A stretch of DNA of 22,788 bases. Source: Candidatus Proteinoplasmatales archaeon SG8-5. GTDB lineage: Archaea > Thermoplasmatota > Thermoplasmata > SG8-5. This document shows positions 16,667 to 22,788 of the stretch, piece by piece (the first letter of the stretch is position 1; every line of letters begins with the position of its first letter). The stretch covers positions 1 through 22,788 of the forward strand of contig LSSH01000025.1 in assembly GCA_001595885.1 (NCBI GenBank). Direction: 5' to 3'. The notes below the pieces were generated by a model that worked only from the letters and a program-made list of their open reading frames with translations, did no database searches and had not been told where the DNA came from. A program made the translations under genes and the position numbers.

Positions 16667-18316
16667 TCACATGATGTCCAACGCACGGGCCAGCGCCTCC
16701 TGGCCCCTGTACTCGGGTAGGATTATCGGGCCCACCCGCTTCCCGGTGTCCACCTTTGCCTCGTCCAGCATCTTGTTGTACTTGTCGATGTGGCTCAGCG
16801 TGAGATTGCCCACGGCCCTGTCCTTCACGTACTCGGCGGCGTAGATACCGGCACGCCTTCCGAACACGTTGTAATCGAGCAATGAGTTGCCCATCAGCCT
16901 GTTCTTGCCGTGCAGGCCTCCGGAGACCTCTCCGGCCGCGTACAGCCCCGGCACGGCTGTCTCACACTTCTCGTTGTTCTCCACGCCCCCGTTCTGGTAA
17001 TGGAGAGTCGGGTATACGAGGATGGGGTTCTTGACCATGTCTATGCCGAATCGCTTGAACTTGCGCACCTCGCCTGCCAGCTTGTCCTCGATCGTTCCCT
17101 CGCCATGGATGATGTCAATCATTGGCGAATCCAGCCATACACCTGGCATTTGGGTGGGCGTTACAATCCCGCGACCTTCCTCGCACTCCTTGATGAACAT
17201 GGCCGATTCAACGTCCCTCGGCTCGAGCGGGAACACGAACGGATCGCCGTCCTTATTCAGCGGTTTGGCTCCCAAGCCGCGTATCTTCTCTGTCGAGAGG
17301 ATGCCGACCTCAGCTTCCGGATACGCATCGCCGGTCGGGTGGATCTGGATGGTGTCGAGGTCGCGGAGGTGTGCGCCGCAGTGGTATGCCATGACCAGTC
17401 CGTCGCCCGTGGCCCCGTAATGGTTAGTGGTCGGGTAACCGCCCAGGTGAAGCCGGCCGCTGCCGCCCGTGGCCAATATGGTTGCTTTGGCCTTGATGAC
17501 ATAGTACTCCCGGGTTTCGAGGTTGTAGGCCACACCTCCGGACACCGCTCCGGAATCGTCCATAAGAAGCTCGACAATGGGGCAAAATTCCAATACCGGG
17601 ATATCTATGTTCCTCATCTTGTCCCTGATGACGCGGAGCAATTCCATGCCAGTGTAGTCCTTGGCGCTGTGCATCCTGTTGCGGCTCGTGCCACCGCCCG
17701 ATAGTTCCTGGAACTCACCGTTGTCTTCACGGTCGTACATCACACCCATTTTGAGGTGCCAGTCAATGATGCCTGGCGCGTCCAGGGCCAGGGCCCTGGC
17801 CAATTCCTTCTTGTTGGTGAAGTGGCCGCCGCCGTAGATGTCGAGATAATGTATCAACGGGCTATCAACCGCCCTATCAGCCGCCTGGATGCCCCCCTGC
17901 GCCATCATCGAGTTCGCATCGCCGTGCCTCAACTTGGTGACGAGGAGCATGTTATCCGCCTTTATCCCGGATTCGTTCGCGAACAACGCGGCCACGCTTC
18001 CGGCGCCGCCACCTCCGATGATTAGCAAATCAATGTCATAATCCACCTTGCTCAAGTCCACATCCTTGGGATTCAGGATGGGTCGTGCCTCGATGAGGTC
18101 AACGATGCCGTTGTACATGACCTCGCCCTTGTCCGCACCGAGCTTCACCTCCCGCCTGGTGCCTTCCATGTAGTCGGGATGGAAGCTTCTCAGAACCTTC
18201 TCCCGCTCCTCGAGGCTTAGGGCCTTGACGTCCGTGGCGATGTTCTTCTCCCTATTCTCCTCAACGAGCTTGATGGAGTCCATCATGTATTTCGGGTAAC
18301 CATCTATCAGCTCCAT
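16667..18316 (-). CDS. tfrA: Fumarate reductase/succinate dehydrogenase flavoprotein subunit (Tfr/Sdh type)
   Basis: 549-aa FAD subunit interconverting fumarate and succinate. An unusual N-terminal extension of about 95 residues precedes the FAD fingerprint IGGGGAGSVAA (100-110). The active-site segments are present: IHPTGD, STEKIRGLG, LHYQNGG and GGLHGKNRLMGNSLLD. At the place where SdhA/FrdA bind FAD covalently through His (SHTVAAxGG), this protein has ANSMMAQGG with Asn135, so the flavin is probably non-covalent, as in TfrA and L-aspartate oxidase. The stop of the Fe-S subunit and this start abut (TGAATG) with GGGGGTGA as ribosome site. It could be called sdhA; I favour Tfr-like because hdrBC are in the same operon and no membrane anchor gene is present. 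L-aspartate oxidase is unlikely given the paired Fe-S subunit. Confidence 0.88.
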   Translation of the reverse strand: MELIDGYPKYMMDSIKLVEENREKNIATDVKALSLEEREKVLRSFHPDYMEGTRREVKLGADKGEVMYNGIVDLIEARPILNPKDVDLSKVDYDIDLLIIGGGGAGSVAALFANESGIKADNMLLVTKLRHGDANSMMAQGGIQAADRAVDSPLIHYLDIYGGGHFTNKKELARALALDAPGIIDWHLKMGVMYDREDNGEFQELSGGGTSRNRMHSAKDYTGMELLRVIRDKMRNIDIPVLEFCPIVELLMDDSGAVSGGVAYNLETREYYVIKAKATILATGGSGRLHLGGYPTTNHYGATGDGLVMAYHCGAHLRDLDTIQIHPTGDAYPEAEVGILSTEKIRGLGAKPLNKDGDPFVFPLEPRDVESAMFIKECEEGRGIVTPTQMPGVWLDSPMIDIIHGEGTIEDKLAGEVRKFKRFGIDMVKNPILVYPTLHYQNGGVENNEKCETAVPGLYAAGEVSGGLHGKNRLMGNSLLDYNVFGRRAGIYAAEYVKDRAVGNLTLSHIDKYNKMLDEAKVDTGKRVGPIILPEYRGQEALARALDIM

Positions 18317-19066
18317 TCAGTCACCCCCTTCCAGTTCGCCCTGGGCCTCTATCTTCCTGTCGCGATACATCTGTACTATCTTGTCCTCGTCCATTATAAC
18401 GAGCTCGTCCATCTCCTGGTCGTACTTCCCCTCCTCTATCTCTATTAAACGTGCCTTGAGGTCCTTGGAATCGGGGTCAAGATACTTGCCCCTCAAACGC
18501 CTGGCAAGCTGGCCGACGTGGTAGTGCTTGATATCGGCCGGGCACCGCATCGCGCACATGCCGCATTGGATGCAGTCGAATGACAGCTCGGCCGCCTTTG
18601 AAATATTTCCCCTGAGCGCGTTCTGGATGTACATCATCACGCTTATGTCCTGGGGACACGATTTGGTACAGGTGTTGCATGAAACGCACCTGGCGATCTC
18701 CGGGTAGATGGCCAATATGGTGTTCTCCTCCGGTTTCAACTTCTCGAGGTCGTACTTGGCCTTGGATGCGGGAACGAATGGTATCTGGACCAGATACATG
18801 CCGTCCTCCACGAGCTTCTGGCAAGCAAGGGCGAACTCCAGCTTCTGTTCGCCCTCCATTCGGTACACGGTCGAACACGCACCGCAGAACCCGGCCCTGC
18901 AGCCGCAGCTGCGTATGTATTGGTATCCCGCATACTCAATGGCCTTCATTATCGTGAATCCGATTGGCACGTCGTACTTCTTGCCCATCACGAATATCTC
19001 GATGGTTCCGCCCTCTTCGGGCTTCGGTTGTTGTGCTGGCTCACTAGTCACTGTCTCATCAGTCAT
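18317..19066 (-). CDS. tfrB: Fumarate reductase/succinate dehydrogenase iron-sulfur subunit
   Basis: 249-aa electron-transfer subunit. The N-terminal [2Fe-2S] domain has Cys56, 61, 64 and 82 (C-x4-C-x2-C-x17-C), with an extra Cys54. Two cluster motifs follow: CVSCNTCTKSCP (127-138) and CIQCGMCAMRCP (165-176). Both are of the full four-cysteine ferredoxin form. The methanogen TfrB carries a C-terminal HdrB-like CCG domain; here that part is absent and is encoded separately by the upstream hdrB gene, so this is the split form. A disordered Pro/Glu-rich stretch occupies the first 20 residues. The start lies 19 bases after the hdrB stop. Confidence 0.88.
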   Translation of the reverse strand: MTDETVTSEPAQQPKPEEGGTIEIFVMGKKYDVPIGFTIMKAIEYAGYQYIRSCGCRAGFCGACSTVYRMEGEQKLEFALACQKLVEDGMYLVQIPFVPASKAKYDLEKLKPEENTILAIYPEIARCVSCNTCTKSCPQDISVMMYIQNALRGNISKAAELSFDCIQCGMCAMRCPADIKHYHVGQLARRLRGKYLDPDSKDLKARLIEIEEGKYDQEMDELVIMDEDKIVQMYRDRKIEAQGELEGGD

Positions 19067-19085
19067 CTGACCACATCCGTGACGT

Positions 19086-19973
19086 TCATTCCACCACTCC
19101 CTTGTCCTTCAACAGCGGGAGCGGGTCCACCTCCTGCGAGTCAAACCCGCAGGCGTCGATGTCCAAATCAAGCGCGATGGCTATTAATTGAGTGTAATAG
19201 AACGCGGGGATCTGCTCGTACCCCTCGAATATTTTCTCCGCCTCCTTGCCCCTGGCATCCAGGTTGAAACGGCAAAGCGGACACGAGAGCATGATGGCTT
19301 CCGCGCCTCGGTCCCGGGCGAAGTTGGTGATGCGGTGGGCCCGTTTCGAGGTCGCCTCCTTCTCGTCGATGGTGTGATAGGAGCCGCAGCACTCGATCTT
19401 GAAGGGATTGTCAACCACCTCGGCCCCGAGGGCCCTGAGCAGGTCGGACATGATGACCGGGTCCTCCGCATCGTCGATGGCCACCTCCCTCGGCCTGAGC
19501 AGAACACAACCGTAATAGGGCATGACCCTCAGGCCCTTTAGCGGCTTCTTGACCTTCTTCTTCAACTGGGCAAAGCCCACCTCGTCCCTCAGGAACTCGA
19601 GGAAGTGGACTATCTCAATCGTTCCCTTATAGTCATTCTCCTTGTCCATGAAGCTGTTTAGCGTCTCCAGGTCATCCTTGCTCTCCTTGACGCGGAGGCT
19701 CGTCTGTTTCAGTGTGTTGGCGCACATATCGCACAGCACCACAATCTTATCCGCACCCTCGTCCTCAGCGTGTATGAGGTTCCTCAGCGGGGCCAGGTGA
19801 TGCATCAGGTCATCTGAGGTGAGTGACGCGACAACGCCGCAGCAATTCCATTCCTCCATCTCCTTGAAGCTGTACCCGAGCTCCTCGGCGATCTTGATGG
19901 CCGTTGCCTCAAGGTCCTTCGCAGAGGTCTTCAATGTGCATCCTGGGTAATAGAGCAATTCCATGAATCTCAT
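19086..19973 (-). CDS. hdrB: HdrB-like heterodisulfide reductase subunit with two CCG domains
   Basis: 295-aa protein with two complete cysteine-rich CCG domains, which in HdrB hold non-cubane [4Fe-4S] clusters and reduce a disulfide. Domain 1 is YYPGC (Cys12), NCCG (44-45), CDMC (81-84), giving C-x31-CC-x35-C-x2-C. Domain 2 is YYGC, ECCGSYH, SCPLC with near-identical spacing. The ATG at 19973 overlaps the hdrC stop (ATGA); a second ATG three codons in (19964), just behind GGATGAG, would give MELLYYPGC and is also plausible. In type-E succinate dehydrogenases the same domain (SdhE) replaces the membrane anchor, so this may serve tfrAB, the hdrA fusion, or both. Confidence 0.9.
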   Translation of the reverse strand: MRFMELLYYPGCTLKTSAKDLEATAIKIAEELGYSFKEMEEWNCCGVVASLTSDDLMHHLAPLRNLIHAEDEGADKIVVLCDMCANTLKQTSLRVKESKDDLETLNSFMDKENDYKGTIEIVHFLEFLRDEVGFAQLKKKVKKPLKGLRVMPYYGCVLLRPREVAIDDAEDPVIMSDLLRALGAEVVDNPFKIECCGSYHTIDEKEATSKRAHRITNFARDRGAEAIMLSCPLCRFNLDARGKEAEKIFEGYEQIPAFYYTQLIAIALDLDIDACGFDSQEVDPLPLLKDKGVVE

Positions 19974-20404
19974 CCAATGTTCTTTCTGAACAGGCTGACA
20001 AAGGCGATCTGCGGTATCTTCCGTTTTTCCTCCTCGGTCAGGCACTCGATGTCGGTCTCGTCGACGTTCTTCCTGAGGATCAGCTGCCGCAGCGCCTCCA
20101 TGACCACCGTGATGTTGATGTCACGGGGGCACCTTTCAGCGCAGGCGAAGCAGGAGGAACACAGCCAAATTGTCCTGGAGTTCAGCACTTCCTTCTTGTC
20201 CAGAATCACGTATCGCAAAACCTCGTCAGGCGTGAGGTCCATCTCCTCGACGAAGGGACAACCAGCAGCGCACGTGCCGCACTGATAGCAACCGAAGATG
20301 TCCTCTTCGCAGAGGTCTTCGAGCTCATCTATCAACCTGCCCTTTATCTCCGGTGCGAGGTTCTTTTCATTATGTCGACAATCCTTTTCCGCTGCCGTGC
20401 TCAT
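19970..20404 (-). CDS. hdrC: HdrC-like 2[4Fe-4S] subunit
   Basis: 144-aa iron-sulfur protein linking HdrB to HdrA or to the fumarate reductase subunits. Two [4Fe-4S] motifs, CYQCGTCAAGCP (39-50) and CSSCFACAERCP (82-93), are spaced as in HdrC/GlpC. It is soluble, without a membrane segment. It lies 52 bases behind the RAM-repeat gene with GGACGGAGAAC before the ATG; it may be read from that gene's promoter or from one of its own in the gap (TCAAAAGATAAG), which I cannot decide. It is the first enzyme gene of the long minus-strand run. Confidence 0.9.
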   Translation of the reverse strand: MSTAAEKDCRHNEKNLAPEIKGRLIDELEDLCEEDIFGCYQCGTCAAGCPFVEEMDLTPDEVLRYVILDKKEVLNSRTIWLCSSCFACAERCPRDINITVVMEALRQLILRKNVDETDIECLTEEEKRKIPQIAFVSLFRKNIG

Positions 20405-20456
20405 GTTCTCCGTCCTTTGAATTATCCAAGTTCGTGTTCTTATCTTTTGACCCTAA

Positions 20457-21809
20457 TTACTCGAACTCATGGACGAACGCGCCCGTCAATGCCGCGTATT
20501 CCTCGAAGTCGTCCGTCCAATCGAAGTCGTCGTCGAAGTCTTCCTCGTGCTGCTTATCAAAGCTTGATACGTACTTCTTGTGATGGCGCCTCCACACTTC
20601 CTTGGGTGCCAGCCTCTTCGTCTTCAACTGTGTTGAAATCTGATAGTTGATGACACCGTCCATAGGGTCGAACGCGTTCTGCGCGAAGGCCTGGACGGCC
20701 TTTGCGTCCTCCGCAAGAATAGAGAGCAGGGCGTCGTCGTCACCCAACGCAAGCGTCAGGTAGGTCAGGAACACGTTCTGCGGATAATTGTAATTCCTGA
20801 TGTTGGTGTATACGGCCTGGGCCTTCCGCGGCTCAAGCTTGAGCGAAATTAGGTACCTCTCCAGGTTCTTCGGATGCTCCTTCGGAAGCAGGAAGTACGT
20901 GGGTTCCAGCATGGGAACTGTCCGCGTCTTCCTTATGTCGACGAGCGTGGAAAGGTTCTCGGTGAGCACGTCCTTCAGCACCTCGAAGTTCATGGCCTCG
21001 AAGATTACGGTGATGAAGTCCTTCCCATCCTGTTGTGAGGCGTACAGAGGGATAAGGTCCTTCGTTGCCGCATCCTGCAGGTTCTTCTCGATGTCCTTCC
21101 AAAGTTTGTCCAGCGATTGTTTGGCATAAAGACGCACGATGACCGTCATCGGCGTCCTCTCTCTCCTGTAGCTCTCGTAAGCGTCCGGGTTCTTCAGCGT
21201 CCCCTTCTGGCCGGCCGGGACCGTGTAAAGGAACCGGTCCCTGTGCTTCTCGCACTCTTCTGGCGATTGCAGGTATATGCTCTTCAGCACCTTGGAGGTG
21301 TCGTGGGCGAGTACCCCCTCTATCTTGGCGATCTTGTTGTTCAGGAAGTCCATGGCCGCCTCCTCTGTCTCCGCAAGGAGGGACAAAATGATGTCGTCGT
21401 CGCCGAAGGAATGTGAGATGTACGTGAGCATGACGTCCTTCGGGTATTCGAGCGAGATCACCTCCGAATACACGTTATCATACCTATCGGGCGAAACGAT
21501 GAGATACACCTGGAACCTGGTGAGCTCCTTCGCGTGCCCTTCAAGGAGCGGGAAGTACAACGGGCTCATGATGGGGATTGTCTTGGTCTGCCGGACCGAC
21601 GTCATCGTGGCAAAATAAGTTAGAAAAACATTCTGAACAGAGTCGAGGGTCTTCACATCCATGACGATGCTGACGTATTCCTTCCCCTCCTGCTGTATTG
21701 CGTAAAGCGGGACCACTCCTTCCCAGTAAAGGTATCTCTTTTCAATCTCTATTGTATCCCAAAGTTGAGACAATTCTCCTTTCGGAAACAGCCTTATCAA
21801 GACCAGCAT
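20457..21809 (-). CDS. Four-module Lrp/AsnC-type ligand-binding (RAM-like) protein without HTH
   Basis: 450-aa soluble protein built from four alpha/beta modules resembling the RAM (amino-acid-sensing) domain of Lrp/AsnC regulators, at about 1-90, 95-190, 217-305 and 308-400. The two halves are duplicates: VPLYAIQQEGKEYVS matches IPLYASQQDGKDFIT, and YPKDVMLTYISHSFGDDD matches YPQNVFLTYLTLALGDDD. No helix-turn-helix is seen, so it is not a DNA-binding Lrp. The C-terminus ends in an acidic, aromatic tail (DFDDDFDWTDDFEEY). The ATG follows GGGAG by seven bases. Its position directly upstream of hdrC suggests a metabolite-sensing or assembly role in this pathway; that is inference. Confidence 0.78.
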   Translation of the reverse strand: MLVLIRLFPKGELSQLWDTIEIEKRYLYWEGVVPLYAIQQEGKEYVSIVMDVKTLDSVQNVFLTYFATMTSVRQTKTIPIMSPLYFPLLEGHAKELTRFQVYLIVSPDRYDNVYSEVISLEYPKDVMLTYISHSFGDDDIILSLLAETEEAAMDFLNNKIAKIEGVLAHDTSKVLKSIYLQSPEECEKHRDRFLYTVPAGQKGTLKNPDAYESYRRERTPMTVIVRLYAKQSLDKLWKDIEKNLQDAATKDLIPLYASQQDGKDFITVIFEAMNFEVLKDVLTENLSTLVDIRKTRTVPMLEPTYFLLPKEHPKNLERYLISLKLEPRKAQAVYTNIRNYNYPQNVFLTYLTLALGDDDALLSILAEDAKAVQAFAQNAFDPMDGVINYQISTQLKTKRLAPKEVWRRHHKKYVSSFDKQHEEDFDDDFDWTDDFEEYAALTGAFVHEFE

Positions 21810-22038
21810 GTGTTACTCCCGCCTTACAGGTGAACTGAGCATTTCCCATGTACTGGGGAGGCCGACAATATGATAAGTCTATAAAAATGTTATGAGATAC
21901 TATAATCTACTAAACGATTTTACTATCATACTAATAAATTTACCATCCTAGTCGGGGGGCACAACGTTAATGTTAATAATGAAATAAGGATTCCGTGTCC
22001 CCGCCAGTACGCAGTCTAGAACGGCAAAAGGTGATACT
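21810..22038. promoter_or_regulatory. Divergent promoter region, RAM-repeat gene / sucC
   Basis: 229 bp, AT-rich from about 21870 to 21985, between outward-facing genes. On the minus strand TTTTTATAG at 21887-21879 is a good TATA candidate, placing the transcript start near 21853. For sucC, AATAAATTTA at 21933-21942 or TTAATAATG near 21973 are possible. A near-repeat TTTACYATC occurs at 21919-21927 and 21939-21947, exactly 20 bp apart, and could be an operator. A tandem GTTAAT lies at 21966-21977. Confidence 0.5.
22026..22034 (+). promoter_or_regulatory. Ribosome binding site deciding the sucC TTG start
   Basis: AAAAGGTGA lies four bases before a TTG at 22039. The next in-frame ATG is far inside conserved SucC sequence, so the ribosome site decides the start. 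Confidence 0.7.
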
Positions 22039-22788
22039 TTGAAGATACACGAATACCAGGCAAAGGAGCTTTTCAGAAAGTACTCGATACCTGTCCCGGA
22101 GGGCGCTGTAGCGGCTACGCCAGAGGAGGCCGAGGGCATCGCCCAGGGCATTGACGGCCGCCTCATAGTGAAGGCGCAGATCCACGCCGGCGGCAGGGGC
22201 AAGGGCGGAGGAATAAAGCTCGCAGACGACGCCGCTCAGGCCGGCCGGGTAGCGGGCGAGATCATCGGAATGAACCTGGTGACGCACCAGACAGGGCCCG
22301 AGGGCAAGCTCGTGAAGAAGGTTCTGGTCGAGAAGGCTTCGGACATCGACCGGGAGATATACATGGGCCTCGTCCTCGACAGGGAGACGTCTCAGATCGC
22401 GCTCATATCATCGTCCGAAGGAGGCGTGGAGATTGAAAAGGTCGCGGCCGAGTCCCCTGAGAAGATCTACAAGATTTGGGTGGACCCCACGGTCGGCCTG
22501 ATGCCATACCAGGCAAGACAAATATGTTTCAAGCTCGGCCTCGAGGACCAGGCATTCAAGGACGGAACCAAGTGCATCATGAACCTGTACAAGCTCTTCA
22601 TCGGAGAGGATGCCACCCTCGCCGAGATAAACCCGCTTATAGTGACGAAGGACGGGCAGGTCATGGCCCTGGACGCCAAGGTAAACCTGGACGACGATGC
22701 CATGTTCAGGCACAAGGAGCATCCCGAGCTCAGGGACCTGGACGAGGAGGACCCGCTCGAGGTGAAGGCCCACGAGCATAACCTGAAC
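22039..22788 (+). CDS. sucC: Succinyl-CoA synthetase beta subunit (3' partial)
   Basis: The first 250 codons of an ADP-forming succinyl-CoA synthetase beta chain, running off the window (full length is normally near 380). It begins at TTG with the family-typical KIHEYQAKELF. The ATP-grasp nucleotide domain is evident: VKAQIHAGGRGKGGGIKLA (about 54-72), VLVEKASDIDREIYMG (about 100-115) and the metal-binding LAEINPL plus ALDAKVNLDDDA. It couples succinyl-CoA cleavage to ATP formation, or the reverse, and links the kor and tfr products encoded just across the divergent promoter. The alpha subunit gene sucD is expected downstream. Confidence 0.93.
   Translation, partial: MKIHEYQAKELFRKYSIPVPEGAVAATPEEAEGIAQGIDGRLIVKAQIHAGGRGKGGGIKLADDAAQAGRVAGEIIGMNLVTHQTGPEGKLVKKVLVEKASDIDREIYMGLVLDRETSQIALISSSEGGVEIEKVAAESPEKIYKIWVDPTVGLMPYQARQICFKLGLEDQAFKDGTKCIMNLYKLFIGEDATLAEINPLIVTKDGQVMALDAKVNLDDDAMFRHKEHPELRDLDEEDPLEVKAHEHNLN

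Noticed and set aside
16910..17704. 264-codon plus-strand open frame inside tfrA
   Set aside because: Antisense shadow; the minus-strand frame carries all fumarate-reductase motifs.
7068..20404. Reading the window as a methanogen because of Mvh/Hdr/Tfr
   Set aside because: These families are widespread in non-methanogenic archaea and some bacteria; no mcr, mtr or F420-reducing genes are seen.
1..22788. tRNA, rRNA, CRISPR, transposase or integrase
   Set aside because: Scanning by eye found no cloverleaf-like gene ends, spaced repeats, or mobile-element protein motifs; gene packing leaves little room.

Overview
The window looks like a chromosomal piece of an anaerobic archaeon, probably from the Thermoplasmatota or a nearby euryarchaeal lineage. 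The reasons are: archaeal-type redox families (MvhGA hydrogenase, HdrABC, KorABCD with four separate subunits, FrhD-like protease, KaiC-like ATPase, stand-alone Lrp/AsnC ligand-binding domains), AT-rich TATA-like elements 25-45 bp upstream of some genes, Shine-Dalgarno sites of the GGAGG/GGTGAT type, and ATGA-coupled starts. The lineage is an inference; no rRNA or other phylogenetic marker lies here, and no methanogenesis gene (mcr) is present.

Layout. (1) 1-5830, plus strand: a three-gene flavoprotein operon with 4-nt overlaps. It encodes a GltD-like/ferredoxin/MvhD-like/CCG-like fusion (5' end off the window), a sarcosine-oxidase/proline-dehydrogenase alpha-like electron-transfer flavoprotein, and a DAO-family amine or amino-acid oxidoreductase. 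(2) 5947-6852, plus: a KaiC/RecA-like ATPase carrying an inserted RnfB-type four-cysteine iron-sulfur motif. (3) 6860-7586, minus: a 67-aa unknown protein behind a [NiFe]-hydrogenase maturation protease. (4) 7689-10092, plus: mvhG-mvhA, a group 3c-like cytosolic [NiFe] hydrogenase, divergent from the protease. (5) 20404 down to 10205, minus: one long, tightly packed run hdrC-hdrB-tfrB-tfrA-korD-korA-korB-korC-hdrA::mvhD, preceded by a gene for a four-module Lrp/AsnC-type ligand-binding protein without DNA-binding domain (21809-20457). (6) 22039 to the end, plus: sucC, the 5' part of succinyl-CoA synthetase beta, divergent from that run.

How they fit together. Nearly every gene moves electrons through flavins and iron-sulfur clusters in the cytoplasm; no membrane anchor is seen. 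KorABCD (2-oxoglutarate/succinyl-CoA, ferredoxin), SucC (succinyl-CoA/succinate) and TfrAB with HdrBC (succinate/fumarate, thiol/disulfide) make consecutive steps of one arm of the TCA cycle, run either oxidatively or reductively. The giant HdrA-HdrA-MvhD fusion ends in the MvhD module that normally docks to MvhGA, and the mvhGA genes sit just across a convergent junction without their own mvhD. I infer a flavin-based bifurcating assembly joining H2, ferredoxin, a disulfide and fumarate/succinate. The first operon looks like a parallel version that feeds electrons from an amine or amino acid into an MvhD/HdrB-like tail.

No tRNA, rRNA, CRISPR array, insertion sequence or phage gene was seen, and no stretch over 300 bp lacks a gene.
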